In this document: positions 44,875 through 53,250 of the stretch, piece by piece | Layout: each line of letters begins with the position of its first letter | Position numbering within the stretch: the stretch's first letter is position 1 | NCBI RefSeq assembly: GCF_002836945.1 | Contig: NZ_NIJM01000001.1 | Coordinates: 62,001 to 126,000, forward strand | Length of the DNA: 64,000 nucleotides | Source of the DNA: Shewanella chilikensis | GTDB taxonomy: Bacteria > Pseudomonadota > Gammaproteobacteria > Enterobacterales > Shewanellaceae | Direction: 5' to 3' | The notes under the pieces: generated by a model | Database searches by the model: none | Told to the model about the DNA's origin: nothing | The model's input: only the letters and a program-made list of their open reading frames with translations | Position numbers and translations under genes: made by a program

Positions 44875-46086
44875 TTATTCAGGACGGCACAGACGCGGCA
44901 GCTTGAATTTGTGCCCCATGGCCTGTTGCATGAACACTGTTTTCAGCCCAGCGAAATTGTCCACTAAGTTGAGACCGAGATCGCGAATCGCCTTCTTCAA
45001 AGGATTACTGCCGGCAAACAACCGCTTGAACCCCTCCATGGCGGCTATCATCTCCATCGCCTCGGCCTTGCGCCAGCGCTCGAGGGCGCGCAGTTCGCCA
45101 TAGGCGCCAATATCCTTGCCTTCACCGTGCAATGCCGCCACGGTTTCCACTATGGCGCCGGCATCGAGGAAGCCCAGGTTAACCCCCTGCCCCGCCAACG
45201 GATGTATGGTGTGCGCCGCATCGCCGGCCAGCAACAAACGATGGCGGGCGAAATGGCGCGCATAACGCATCCGCAGCGGAACACTCCGGCGTTCACTCTC
45301 CAGCTGACACAGGCCCAGTCGACCATCGAAGGCGGCGGTCAGCGCCCGGGAGAAGGCCTCATCATCCAAAGCCTGCAAGGCTTCGGCCTTTTGCGGCGGC
45401 ACCGACCAGACGATGGAGCAGAGGTCGCTCTCATAAAGCGGCAGAAACGCCAGTGGGCCGTCGGCACTGAACACCTGGCGGGCACAGTCACCATGGGGCA
45501 ACTGAGTGCGAATGCTGGCGACTATGGCGTGATGACCGTAATCCCAAAAAGTCAGTGGGATCTGGCACTGCTGACGAACCCAGGAGTTGGCGCCATCGGC
45601 AGCCACCACCAGGGCGGCACTGAGGTTATCGCCGTTATCCAGCGTCAGCCAGGCTTCACGCTCACCAAAGGCGATACGCTCAAGCCGGGTGTGTTCCAGC
45701 AGTGTCAGCTGTTCCAGCTCTGCGGCTCGCTGGGCCAGGGCGTAGTGAATGGCATCGTTTTCGATTATGGTGCCAAGGGAAGTCTCACACTGGCTCTGGG
45801 CATCAAACTGGATGCGCCCCATGCCGTCTTTTTCCCAGACATCCATTTTGCTGTATGGCCCGAGACGGGACTTGTCCAGATAGGCCCAGGCACCCAAGTG
45901 TTCAAGCAGCGCCTGGCTGGCCTTGTTGATGGCACTGACCCTCAGGCGCGGCGCACCCTCGACCGGCGCGGCACCGGCGGCATCTATCACCACCACCTTG
46001 AGCCCGGCCTGCTCCAAACCGCAGGCCGTTGCCAGTCCCACCATACCGCCGCCCACCACGGCCACATCATAGCTTTGGAAATTCAT
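44875..46086 (-). CDS. ubiI: FAD-dependent ubiquinone biosynthesis hydroxylase UbiI (VisC)
   Basis: 403 residues from ATG 46086, with GGAG nine bases upstream. Flavin monooxygenase of the UbiH/COQ6 family: Rossmann motif VVGGGMVGLATA at the N-terminus, and the second FAD motif LLLAGDAAHTIHPLAGQGVNLGFLD. UbiI adds the C5 hydroxyl of the ubiquinone ring. Position after ubiH is conserved in enterobacteria (visC); assignment as UbiI rather than UbiF rests on that context. Two bases separate it from ubiH. Confidence 0.9.
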   Translation of the reverse strand: MNFQSYDVAVVGGGMVGLATACGLEQAGLKVVVIDAAGAAPVEGAPRLRVSAINKASQALLEHLGAWAYLDKSRLGPYSKMDVWEKDGMGRIQFDAQSQCETSLGTIIENDAIHYALAQRAAELEQLTLLEHTRLERIAFGEREAWLTLDNGDNLSAALVVAADGANSWVRQQCQIPLTFWDYGHHAIVASIRTQLPHGDCARQVFSADGPLAFLPLYESDLCSIVWSVPPQKAEALQALDDEAFSRALTAAFDGRLGLCQLESERRSVPLRMRYARHFARHRLLLAGDAAHTIHPLAGQGVNLGFLDAGAIVETVAALHGEGKDIGAYGELRALERWRKAEAMEMIAAMEGFKRLFAGSNPLKKAIRDLGLNLVDNFAGLKTVFMQQAMGHKFKLPRLCRPE

Positions 46087-46088
46087 CG

Positions 46089-47360
46089 TCACTGACTCCT
46101 GGAAAACAAACAAGCAGCCGATTGCCTGTGCCACCCCATGGCTCTGTGGGCCACCGGGGTCTTGAGAGGTGGACACCAGGAGAGGATCCTGAGTCCCAAA
46201 TTACGTCCGGCCACCAGCGGCCAGTAGTTGTTGGAAAAACCGCGCACCAGAAACTCAATATTGTTGATGGTCTGGCGTCTGTCCTGCTCACGGGCGGCAT
46301 GATAGGCATGCAGCACCTGGGCTGCGCCTGGGTCAGTGCCTTTGGCCAATACCGGCTCCAGCGTTTCCAGCACAGTGACCAGATCCCTGAGTCCCAGATT
46401 GAACCCCTGCCCGGCTATCGGGTGCAGAGTCTGGGCGGCATTGCCCAAATAAAGCGTGCGGTGATAGATGGGTCTTGGCATGTAAGAGAGACTCAGTGGG
46501 TAACGGTGACGCTCCCCCACGGCCACAAAACGCCCGGCCCGATAACCGAAGGCCTGTTGCAGCTGCTGCAAAAACTCGGCCTGCGGCAAAGCTTGCACCC
46601 GCTCGGCCTCTTCATGGGGCAAGGCCCACACCAGAGAGAGCCGGGCCTGGCCGTCGCTGTCGCCCATAGGCAGCAAAGCCAGCGGGCCGTGCTCGGTGAA
46701 GCGCTCCCAGGCCATGCCATTATGGGGCTTGTCGGTAGCAACATTGGCGATAACCGCGCTCTGACCAAACTCAAACTGCTGCAACGCCTGTTGCTGCTGG
46801 GCACGCACCGAGGAGTTAACCCCATCTGCCGCCAGCAATAAGCGGCAGGAAAGCCGCTGACCATTACTGAGCGTTAAACTATGGCCCGCAGCCGAGGTTT
46901 GCAGCTTCTCGAGACGCGCCGGGCAATAAAGCTGGATATCACTCTTGCCGATGGCGCCAAACAGCCGCTGGCCGACCCGCTCGAGTTCCACCACCTGGCC
47001 GAGGGAGTCCAGCGCAAACTGCTCGGAGTTGAGTTCTGTCATGCCGAAATGGCCGCGATCCGAGACATGAATATCGGTTATCGCCGTGCCCAGGTCTGCA
47101 AGCAAAGGCCAGATACCGAGGCGCTTGAGTTCAAACACTGAGCCATTGGCTATGGCGATGGAGCGGGCATCGAAACCAGGATGTTGCCTGGCGGGATCGA
47201 AGGCCTCGATAACGGCTATTTTCAGCGGACGGGAGAGTTTCCTGGCCAGGTCGGCCAGCCCCAATGCCAAGGTGGCACCGGCCATGGCGCCGCCGACAAT
47301 GGCGATATCCAGCTCAGTGCATTCCTGACTCACAGCTTGGGCGTCAACTTGCGGGTTCAT
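46089..47360 (-). CDS. ubiH: 2-octaprenyl-6-methoxyphenol hydroxylase UbiH
   Basis: 423 residues. FAD-binding IVGGAMAGATLALGLAD at the N-terminus, FDARSIAIANGS (family-specific), and LYLGNAAQTLHPIAGQGFNLGLRD. Catalyses a ring hydroxylation in ubiquinone synthesis. GAGGAAAG immediately precedes the ATG. In Escherichia coli the order is ygfB-pepP-ubiH-visC; here no pepP lies between ygfB and ubiH. Confidence 0.94.
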   Translation of the reverse strand: MNPQVDAQAVSQECTELDIAIVGGAMAGATLALGLADLARKLSRPLKIAVIEAFDPARQHPGFDARSIAIANGSVFELKRLGIWPLLADLGTAITDIHVSDRGHFGMTELNSEQFALDSLGQVVELERVGQRLFGAIGKSDIQLYCPARLEKLQTSAAGHSLTLSNGQRLSCRLLLAADGVNSSVRAQQQQALQQFEFGQSAVIANVATDKPHNGMAWERFTEHGPLALLPMGDSDGQARLSLVWALPHEEAERVQALPQAEFLQQLQQAFGYRAGRFVAVGERHRYPLSLSYMPRPIYHRTLYLGNAAQTLHPIAGQGFNLGLRDLVTVLETLEPVLAKGTDPGAAQVLHAYHAAREQDRRQTINNIEFLVRGFSNNYWPLVAGRNLGLRILSWCPPLKTPVAHRAMGWHRQSAACLFSRSQ

Positions 47361-47427
47361 CTTTCCTCTACTCAGGCACGCTCAATGGGTGCCGTCACAG
47401 AAAATGACCGGGCGAACGGGCGCCCTG

Positions 47428-48009
47428 TCAATGCAGCGTATTATTGTCTTGTGTTTCGGCGTCGAGATCAGGCAACTCTGGGCCGAACTCTGAATAGCAG
47501 AGAATGGCGGCCATGCGAACAAACTCCAGCAGCTCGAGATATGCACTTTCAGATTCGTCATCGTCGGCAACATCGAACTCTACCTGGGCAATTTCCGCCA
47601 GATCTTTGATCACTTCACGAACATCTTCCGATGCCTGATTCAAACCCGGTTGAATAATGGCGATGCCGGTGAGGAAGCTCTGAGTCCAGAGCGAGAGCGC
47701 CTCGACCCGCACTGTCAGAGGTTCTTCCTCTTCCGGCAGCAGCAGGGTGAAGCCAAAGTCTGGATCCTGCAGTCGATTGACGGTATCACCAAAAAGTTCG
47801 GTTATCAGTTGTGTCAGTTCGTCGGGCAGGCGCTGGCCGTCGTTCATCAGCTCGAGCAGTGGCTGATACCAGGCCTGCTCCTGTTGTGGCACGCCGCCAC
47901 AAATCAGGCCCACCAAAGCGCCATGCACTTCAACCGGATGCTGACCTATGTCGGCGTTGTCGAGCGCACTGCGCAGGCTTTCGATACGTAATGAGGGTGG
48001 GGTTGCCAT
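47428..48009 (-). CDS. ygfB: YgfB (UPF0149) family protein
   Basis: 193 residues from ATG 48009; a TTG four codons earlier is an alternative start. All-helical protein with the family pattern VHGALVGLICGGVP near the N-terminus and SLWTQSFLTGIAI in the middle, and an acidic C-terminus (VADDDESESAY). In Pseudomonas, YgfB modulates ampDh3 expression; the general role is unresolved. First gene of the ubiH-ubiI transcription unit. Confidence 0.92.
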   Translation of the reverse strand: MATPPSLRIESLRSALDNADIGQHPVEVHGALVGLICGGVPQQEQAWYQPLLELMNDGQRLPDELTQLITELFGDTVNRLQDPDFGFTLLLPEEEEPLTVRVEALSLWTQSFLTGIAIIQPGLNQASEDVREVIKDLAEIAQVEFDVADDDESESAYLELLEFVRMAAILCYSEFGPELPDLDAETQDNNTLH

Positions 48010-48059
48010 AAAGCTGTCCAAGTATTGAATTTACCCCCGTCATGCTAGCAGAGTTAGGG

Positions 48060-48158
48060 GTGGCGACCAAGACTCGAATCTTACCCAAGCTGCGAGCCAG
48101 GTCGTGCATTTGCAATGCATCCAGGCTTCGCCGTTTAGCTACTGCCGGGATTTTGCGC
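48060..48158 (-). other. tRNA-like element, tRNA-Cys(GCA) resemblance, probably degenerate
   Basis: On the minus strand, in the ygfB-zapA gap, the sequence has tRNA-like parts in order: a D-arm-like GCT-AAACGGCGA-AGC (48128-48136 is the loop), an anticodon-like arm with TGCA pairs around TTGCAAA (loop 48109-48115, anticodon GCA), and a T-arm-like AAGA-TTCGAG-TCTT. Insertions of a few bases around the anticodon arm and a long variable part make it about 98 bases, and the acceptor arms pair only at GGCG/CGCC. It is best seen as a tRNA pseudogene or a tRNA mimic. Confidence 0.35.
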
Positions 48159-48273
48159 CAGGGAAGCTCATAGAACCAGCAGCCGACGCAACAAAGTGGC
48201 GCTTGTCTTGCACTTTAACGCTGAGCTAGATATATTCCGCCACAGAGCCAAAGAAAAGGATCCCGTGCGGAAG

Positions 48274-48582
48274 ATGAGTAACAGTGCCATAGATATCACC
48301 CTGTTGGGGCGCACCTACTCCATCGCCTGTCCCCCGGGTCAGGAACAGGCACTGCAAGCGGTGGCGCAGAAATTGGAGCTGCAACTGGGCAAGATAAAGG
48401 CCCGCACCAACGCCATCAGCCGTGAGGAAATGGCTTTGATGGCCGCACTCAACATAGGCTATGAGCTCTATGAAGAGCAGCGGAAGAATCAAGATTATAT
48501 GAGCCAAATGGATGACAGAATCCGTTTGCTGCAATCCACTCTTGAGCACGCATTGGTTGAGCGAAGCGCAAGAGAGGATTAA
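48274..48582 (+). CDS. zapA: Cell division protein ZapA
   Basis: 102 residues from ATG 48274 (MSNSAIDITLLGRTYSIACPPGQ). Small FtsZ-ring cross-linking protein: N-terminal beta-rich part, then a long coiled-coil dimerisation helix. A GTG three codons upstream (48265) is closer to AAGGA and cannot be excluded. Followed by the 6S RNA gene and ygfA, the usual gammaproteobacterial order. Confidence 0.93.
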   Translation: MSNSAIDITLLGRTYSIACPPGQEQALQAVAQKLELQLGKIKARTNAISREEMALMAALNIGYELYEEQRKNQDYMSQMDDRIRLLQSTLEHALVERSARED

Positions 48583-48617
48583 ACTGAAATAGCACGAACC
48601 CTCACAGGTTCGACCCA

Positions 48618-48803
48618 GAATTTGCTCCCTGGGGTGTGCGACAGCTGGTAATGTCCCTGTGCCGATATTTTTAATCTCAGGGTGAATGTTTTACTGACAT
48701 TGTGCATGCTCGGCGCGAACCGAGAAGCCTTAGGAGGTAATCATTTACCCGCCTTGAACCTACGGTTCAAGGGCTACACCGGCATCGACATTCTGGGGAG
48801 CAT
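48618..48803 (+). ncRNA. ssrS: 6S RNA
   Basis: Regulatory RNA that binds sigma-70 RNA polymerase holoenzyme and dampens transcription in stationary phase. About 185 bases between zapA and ygfA. Features shared with E. coli 6S RNA: closing stem ATTTGCTCCCTGGGG with TCTGGGGAGCAT (partial), GTCCCTGTGCCGATATTT, the GCATGCTCGG ... CCGAGAAGCCTTA hairpin, and CCTTGAACCTACGGTTCAAGG. Co-transcription with ygfA downstream is usual. Confidence 0.95.
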
Positions 48804-48810
48804 CCTCTTT

Positions 48811-49467
48811 ATGACCCACACAGACTCAAGCAGCCAAAACCGTGATGGGCGTTGCAAGACGCTCAGGCAGGCTATTCGCCATGCCCGCAGGGCCATTCCC
48901 GAAGCCGAGCAGCATGTTGCCGCCCTCAAGGGCTGTGAGCAGTTTCTAACCTTGCTCGATGAACTGAGCGCCCAGGGCAGAGCCATCAAGACAGTCGCCC
49001 TCTACTTTAGCTGTGACGGCGAGCTGGACACAGCTCCCCTTATCGAAGCGCTATGGCAACGGGGAATAACCACCTGTCTGCCAATCATTCATCCCTTTGC
49101 CCCGGGGCGTTTACTGTTTCTGCGCTATCAACTCGCCAGTCAACTGCACGCAAACAGCTTTGGTATCCCCGAGCCCAGGCTGGATATCCGCAGTCTGGTG
49201 CCTTTGGCTGAACTGGATCTCATCCTCACGCCATTAGTGGCCTTCGACGCCCAGGGCAACCGTATGGGCATGGGCGGCGGCTTCTACGACAGAACACTGG
49301 CCGCGGCGCAGCAAGGCGACCGAACTGTGCCATTGCTGGCAGTCGGCTTTGCCCATACCCTGCAGCTGGTGGACTCCCTGCCCCTCGCCCCCTGGGATAT
49401 CCCGCTGCCCTTTATCGTCACCCCGGACAAGCTGCATAGCTTCAACACTCTGACGGCTGAATCTTGA
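48811..49467 (+). CDS. ygfA: 5-formyltetrahydrofolate cyclo-ligase
   Basis: 218 residues from ATG 48811 (MTHTDSSSQN); an upstream in-frame start would run through the 6S RNA and is rejected. Converts 5-formyl-THF to 5,10-methenyl-THF with ATP. The glycine-rich MGMGGGFYDRTLA near residue 152 is the ATP-binding signature of the family; LTPLVAFDAQGNR precedes it. Linked to ssrS as in E. coli. Confidence 0.95.
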   Translation: MTHTDSSSQNRDGRCKTLRQAIRHARRAIPEAEQHVAALKGCEQFLTLLDELSAQGRAIKTVALYFSCDGELDTAPLIEALWQRGITTCLPIIHPFAPGRLLFLRYQLASQLHANSFGIPEPRLDIRSLVPLAELDLILTPLVAFDAQGNRMGMGGGFYDRTLAAAQQGDRTVPLLAVGFAHTLQLVDSLPLAPWDIPLPFIVTPDKLHSFNTLTAES

Positions 49468-49517
49468 CCCAAAAAAGTGGTATAAAGTCAGCCAGAGATG
49501 TCGCGGAGTAAGCAAGT

Positions 49518-49976
49518 ATGGCACGCCAGTATCGCAGCCTTGATAGACCAGACAGTGCCCAGCGGGCCAAGGTTAAGCAGCAGATGCAGCGGGAAACCTA
49601 TCAAAATATGCGCCGGCAACAGTCACGGCCCAAGGCAATGCTCGGCGCCTTGCTGGGCGCCATTCTTGCTGTATGGCTGTTTCTATTTATGGCCAGCAGC
49701 AACAGCACTCTGGTTTGGCTGTATATGCTGCCGGCGGTGGCTGTGGGCCTGGGTGCCAGATGGCTGGGGAAGTGTTTCGAGTGGCAGCTTTTGCTGCCGG
49801 TTCCGCTGATTACGCTACTGCTTTATAGCCTGGCACTCTGGTTGTTACTGCGCTTTCATGCCTCGGATCTCCTGATAGTGCCGCTTTGCTGCGGTATCAG
49901 CCTTTACTGCGCCCGCCGTTCACTGAGCCCCATGGAGCAAAGCGCCCTGTGGCAGGCCAAGCTGGAGCAACACTGA
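49518..49976 (+). CDS. Hypothetical membrane protein
   Basis: 152 residues. A basic N-terminus (about 40 residues, SAQRAKVKQQMQRETYQNMRR) is followed by four hydrophobic segments (about 42-60, 64-78, 90-110 and 118-132), so it is an inner-membrane protein. No recognised family. It begins about 50 bases after ygfA and may be co-transcribed with it. Confidence 0.75.
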   Translation: MARQYRSLDRPDSAQRAKVKQQMQRETYQNMRRQQSRPKAMLGALLGAILAVWLFLFMASSNSTLVWLYMLPAVAVGLGARWLGKCFEWQLLLPVPLITLLLYSLALWLLLRFHASDLLIVPLCCGISLYCARRSLSPMEQSALWQAKLEQH

Positions 49977-50194
49977 GACCTAGTTCTAGGCGGTTATTGC
50001 TGCTGAAATAGCTTGGTGAATTAGCAAATCCTCCTATGGCGTTGGCTTGAATGTCAGGGCCGGTTAATAACGTCCGCCCTGTTGGCACTCTGTCCAAACG
50101 ACTTCTATGCTGAAAGCCATATATACAGCTGATGATCGTGCCGCCGAGTCGGCCTTGTCGTTTTTGGAATTCCACTCAAAGGAGAGAACAAGCG

Positions 50195-50716
50195 ATGAAA
50201 AAGTCCATCCTGATCCCGGGTTGTTTGTCACTGGTGTTTGCCGCATCACATCTGGCCGCCGAAGAGGTCAGCATCTCATTACTGTCGGCAGATGGCCCAA
50301 GCCCCATAGGCAGCATCAGTCTCAGCGATTCTGCCTACGGCCTGGTGTTAACCCCCAACCTCAAGCAACTCACGCCCGGCGTTCACGGCTTCCATGTGCA
50401 TCAAAATGGCAGTTGTGACACCAGCAGCAAAGACGGCAAGACGGTATTGGGCGGCGCGGCCGGAGGTCACTTCGACCCTGATGGCAGCGGCAAGCACGGT
50501 TACCCCTGGACAGATGACAATCACAAGGGTGATCTGCCACCGCTCTATGTCGATGCTGATGGCATGGCTTCCACACCTGTGTTGGCACCAAGGTTGAAAC
50601 TGGCCGACGTCAAGGGCAAAGCGCTGATGATCCACATGGGAGGCGATAACCATTCAGATCACCCGTCACCACTGGGCGGCGGTGGCGCCCGCATGGCCTG
50701 TGGCGTGATTAACTGA
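50195..50716 (+). CDS. sodC: Periplasmic copper/zinc superoxide dismutase
   Basis: 173 residues from ATG 50195 with AAAGGAGA upstream. Signal peptide [20 protein letters not shown] ending AA-EE. Copper ligands in [11 protein letters not shown] and [12 protein letters not shown], further His/Asp zinc ligands in [15 protein letters not shown], and the C-terminal [12 protein letters not shown] with the disulfide Cys. Detoxifies superoxide in the periplasm. Confidence 0.96.
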   Translation: MKKSILIPGCLSLVFAASHLAAEEVSISLLSADGPSPIGSISLSDSAYGLVLTPNLKQLTPGVHGFHVHQNGSCDTSSKDGKTVLGGAAGGHFDPDGSGKHGYPWTDDNHKGDLPPLYVDADGMASTPVLAPRLKLADVKGKALMIHMGGDNHSDHPSPLGGGGARMACGVIN

Positions 50717-50730
50717 GCCGCACCAAACAC

Positions 50731-50760
50731 AAAAAACGCGGCTCAAGTGCCGCGTTTTTT
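50731..50760. terminator. Bidirectional terminator, sodC / DUF808 gene
   Basis: Perfect 12-bp stem AAAAAACGCGGC / GCCGCGTTTTTT with a 6-base loop, T-rich on both strands, between convergent genes. Confidence 0.92.
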
Positions 50761-50815
50761 AATTCAATTCAAGCCAATGTCTTTTTAGCTTTGATCTTTT
50801 GTTGGCTTGGCACGT

Positions 50816-51769
50816 TTAGTGGCTTTCGCCCTTGCCTCTCAAACGCTCCACCATACTCATCAAGGCCACGGCGATAGCACCGGCCAAAATGCCGAACAGG
50901 GCGTTGAGCAAGGTAGGTGTCAGCGCTGCCAGCACAGGGCCGACCACAGCCAGAGAGCCTACCCAGTTGGCAACATGGGTTATCTGCTCACTGACCCAAT
51001 GCAGGCCATGGGTGAGAATACCGCCCCCCACCATAAACATGGCGGCGGTACCCACTATGGTGAGCAGCTTCATCAGCTTGGGCGCGGCGCTGACCAGCAT
51101 AAGCCCAATACGCCTGAGGTTGTGAGCCGAAAAACCCTCGCCTCTACGCCTTGAAAGATACAGCCCGACGTCATCCAGCTTAACGATACCGGCCACCAAG
51201 CCATAGACCCCGATAGTCATAACCACGGCAATGATAGACAGAGTGGCCAACTGGGTCATAAAGGCTTTTTCCGCCACAATCCCTAAGGTGATGGCGATGA
51301 TTTCCGCCGATAACACAAAGTCGGTACGTATGGCGCCTTTGACTTTCTGCGCTTCCCAGGCACGAATATCCTCGACCTCTTTCATGGCAGCTTCGACGGC
51401 GGCTTCATCGTCTGCTTCGGCAGAAGCCTTGCTATGGCTGGCCTTATGCCAGAGTTTTTCAAAGCCTTCAAAACAGAGAAACAAACCACCGAACATCAAT
51501 AGCGGTGTAACGGCCCAGGGTATAAAGGCGCTGATCAGCAGGGCTGCCGGCACCAGAATAAGCTTGTTGCGAAAAGAGCCCTTGGCAACGGCCCATACCA
51601 CAGGCAGCTCCCGATCGGCGCTGATCCCTGTTACCTGCTGCGCATTGAGCGCCAAATCATCTCCCAACACCCCGGCAGTTTTCTTGGCAGCAACCTTACT
51701 CATTACCGCCACATCATCCAGGATGGTGGCAATATCATCCAAAAGAGTCAGTAGACTCGCTCCAGCCAT
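50816..51769 (-). CDS. DUF808 family inner-membrane protein (YedI-like)
   Basis: 317 residues. The N-terminus SLLTLLDDIATILDDVAVMSKVAAKKTAGVLGDDLAL is the hallmark of DUF808. Several hydrophobic segments (around 75-100, 165-205 and 235-300) indicate a polytopic membrane protein. Function unknown. Single gene with terminators on both sides. Confidence 0.93.
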   Translation of the reverse strand: MAGASLLTLLDDIATILDDVAVMSKVAAKKTAGVLGDDLALNAQQVTGISADRELPVVWAVAKGSFRNKLILVPAALLISAFIPWAVTPLLMFGGLFLCFEGFEKLWHKASHSKASAEADDEAAVEAAMKEVEDIRAWEAQKVKGAIRTDFVLSAEIIAITLGIVAEKAFMTQLATLSIIAVVMTIGVYGLVAGIVKLDDVGLYLSRRRGEGFSAHNLRRIGLMLVSAAPKLMKLLTIVGTAAMFMVGGGILTHGLHWVSEQITHVANWVGSLAVVGPVLAALTPTLLNALFGILAGAIAVALMSMVERLRGKGESH

Positions 51770-52058
51770 TTAAATCTCCTTAAACCAGGTCAGTTTTGCG
51801 CTCTAAATAGGTTCGGTATGCGACATATTCAAGCGGCACCAGTGCACTTTTTCAGCGCAGTACTGCCACATCAGCCTGGCCGTTCCCCCACCGGCTATGG
51901 TAGCGCATGGGCGCAGGCGGGCGCAGTAAAAAATGCTTAACCTATGTTGTTCTTCAAGAACTATTCTTCAGGACAAGATTGAGCGGCACTTTTCACTGCA
52001 ACTCGGAGTATACTAGGGCAAGTTCAAGTGAATTTGTCAGAATCAACAGGATGGCATT

Positions 52059-52715
52059 ATGACCCAAGATGAAATGAAGAAGGCGGCCGGTTGGGCGGCG
52101 CTGGAATATGTCGAGAAAGACAGCATAGTTGGCGTGGGCACCGGCTCTACCGTCAACCACTTTATCGATGCTCTGGCCACGATAAAGGCCGAAATTGAAG
52201 GCGCGGTTTCCAGCTCTGAAGCCTCCACCGCCAAGCTCAAACAGTTGGGGATCCCTGTATTTGATCTCAATTCGGTAGACAAGCTGTCTGTGTATGTCGA
52301 TGGCGCCGATGAAATCAACGGCCACATGGACATGATCAAGGGGGGCGGCGCCGCGCTGACCCGGGAAAAGATAGTTGCGGCCGTGGCCGACAAGTTTATC
52401 TGTATCGTCGATAACACCAAGCAAGTCGATGTGCTGGGCAACTTCCCGCTGCCGGTAGAAGTGATCCCCATGGCCCGCTCCTATGTGGCCCGTGAGCTGG
52501 TGAAACTGGGTGGCGATCCTGTCTATCGTGAGGGTGTGGTAACAGATAACGGCAACGTCATTCTGGATGTCTATAACCTGAAGATACTGAATCCCAAAGA
52601 GCTGGAAGTGCAGATCAATGCCATAGTGGGCGTAGTGACCAATGGTCTATTCGCCAACCGTGGCGCCGATGTGCTACTGGTGGGCACCCCAGAAGGGGTT
52701 AAAACCATCAAGTAA
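52059..52715 (+). CDS. rpiA: Ribose-5-phosphate isomerase A
   Basis: 218 residues. Interconverts ribose-5-phosphate and ribulose-5-phosphate. Phosphate-binding [22 protein letters not shown], the catalytic-site VDGADEING and [14 protein letters not shown] are all present. Single gene followed by a strong terminator. Confidence 0.98.
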   Translation: MTQDEMKKAAGWAALEYVEKDSIVGVGTGSTVNHFIDALATIKAEIEGAVSSSEASTAKLKQLGIPVFDLNSVDKLSVYVDGADEINGHMDMIKGGGAALTREKIVAAVADKFICIVDNTKQVDVLGNFPLPVEVIPMARSYVARELVKLGGDPVYREGVVTDNGNVILDVYNLKILNPKELEVQINAIVGVVTNGLFANRGADVLLVGTPEGVKTIK

Positions 52716-52733
52716 GCCCTAAGCTTGAATGCC

Positions 52734-52759
52734 AAAAGCCGCCTGCTGGCGGCTTTTTT
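52734..52759. terminator. Bidirectional terminator after rpiA
   Basis: Perfect stem AAAAGCCGCC / GGCGGCTTTT with a 4-base loop and T-runs on both strands, between the convergent rpiA and cupin genes. Confidence 0.92.
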
Positions 52760-52809
52760 GTGGAAAATTGAGCGGATTGCAGAGCAAGAGCAGAGCAAGA
52801 ACCGTCGGT

Positions 52810-53124
52810 TCAGGAGTAAAAAATGGCCAACCAGACGCTGGTTTGATCCTCGGCGGTCCAGCTGACTCTGTGGCGTACATGAGCGGGGATATTGAGCCAG
52901 TCCCCCGGGTTCAGGCTCACTTCTGAACCATCTTGATATTGCAGCCGGGCGGCGCCCTGCAGCAGCAATACCCATTCATGCTGCGCTTGATCGTACCATT
53001 GCCCTTCGGGCGTTACCTGACCGTGGGACAGAATGCGCTCAATTTTAAGATCCGGCGTAGCCAAAAGCGCGTCAAACTGCTCGGCATCGAGCTGCTTGGG
53101 TATGTTGGCAAACAGATTATTCAT
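52810..53124 (-). CDS. Cupin-domain protein
   Basis: 104 residues from ATG 53124 (GGAG at good spacing upstream). A single small cupin barrel: HEWVLLLQGAARLQY (motif 1) and LNPGDWLNIPAHVRHRV (motif 2), with the metal-ligand His residues present. Substrate unknown; perhaps a small dioxygenase or a sugar/metabolite-binding protein. Confidence 0.87.
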   Translation of the reverse strand: MNNLFANIPKQLDAEQFDALLATPDLKIERILSHGQVTPEGQWYDQAQHEWVLLLQGAARLQYQDGSEVSLNPGDWLNIPAHVRHRVSWTAEDQTSVWLAIFYS

Positions 53125-53196
53125 CTTGCTCTCCTGCGACATATGAGCCGTTACTCAGCCTGTCTCTATCTTAAATAGACCCCGGTTTGCACTTGG

Positions 53197-53250
53197 TTTT
53201 GCTGCCTGTTTTACTGCCTGTTTTACTGATTGTTTTACTGCTTGTTTTAC
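53197..53250. repeat. 12-bp tandem repeat at the 3' end of recJ
   Basis: Four tandem units of TTTT(A/G)CTGNNTG plus the start of a fifth. They overlap the recJ stop codon (each unit except the first supplies a TAA on the minus strand), so expansion or contraction would hardly change RecJ. Confidence 0.85.

Noticed and set aside
53197..53250. CRISPR array
   Set aside because: Units are 12 bases and directly tandem with no spacers; no cas genes in the window.
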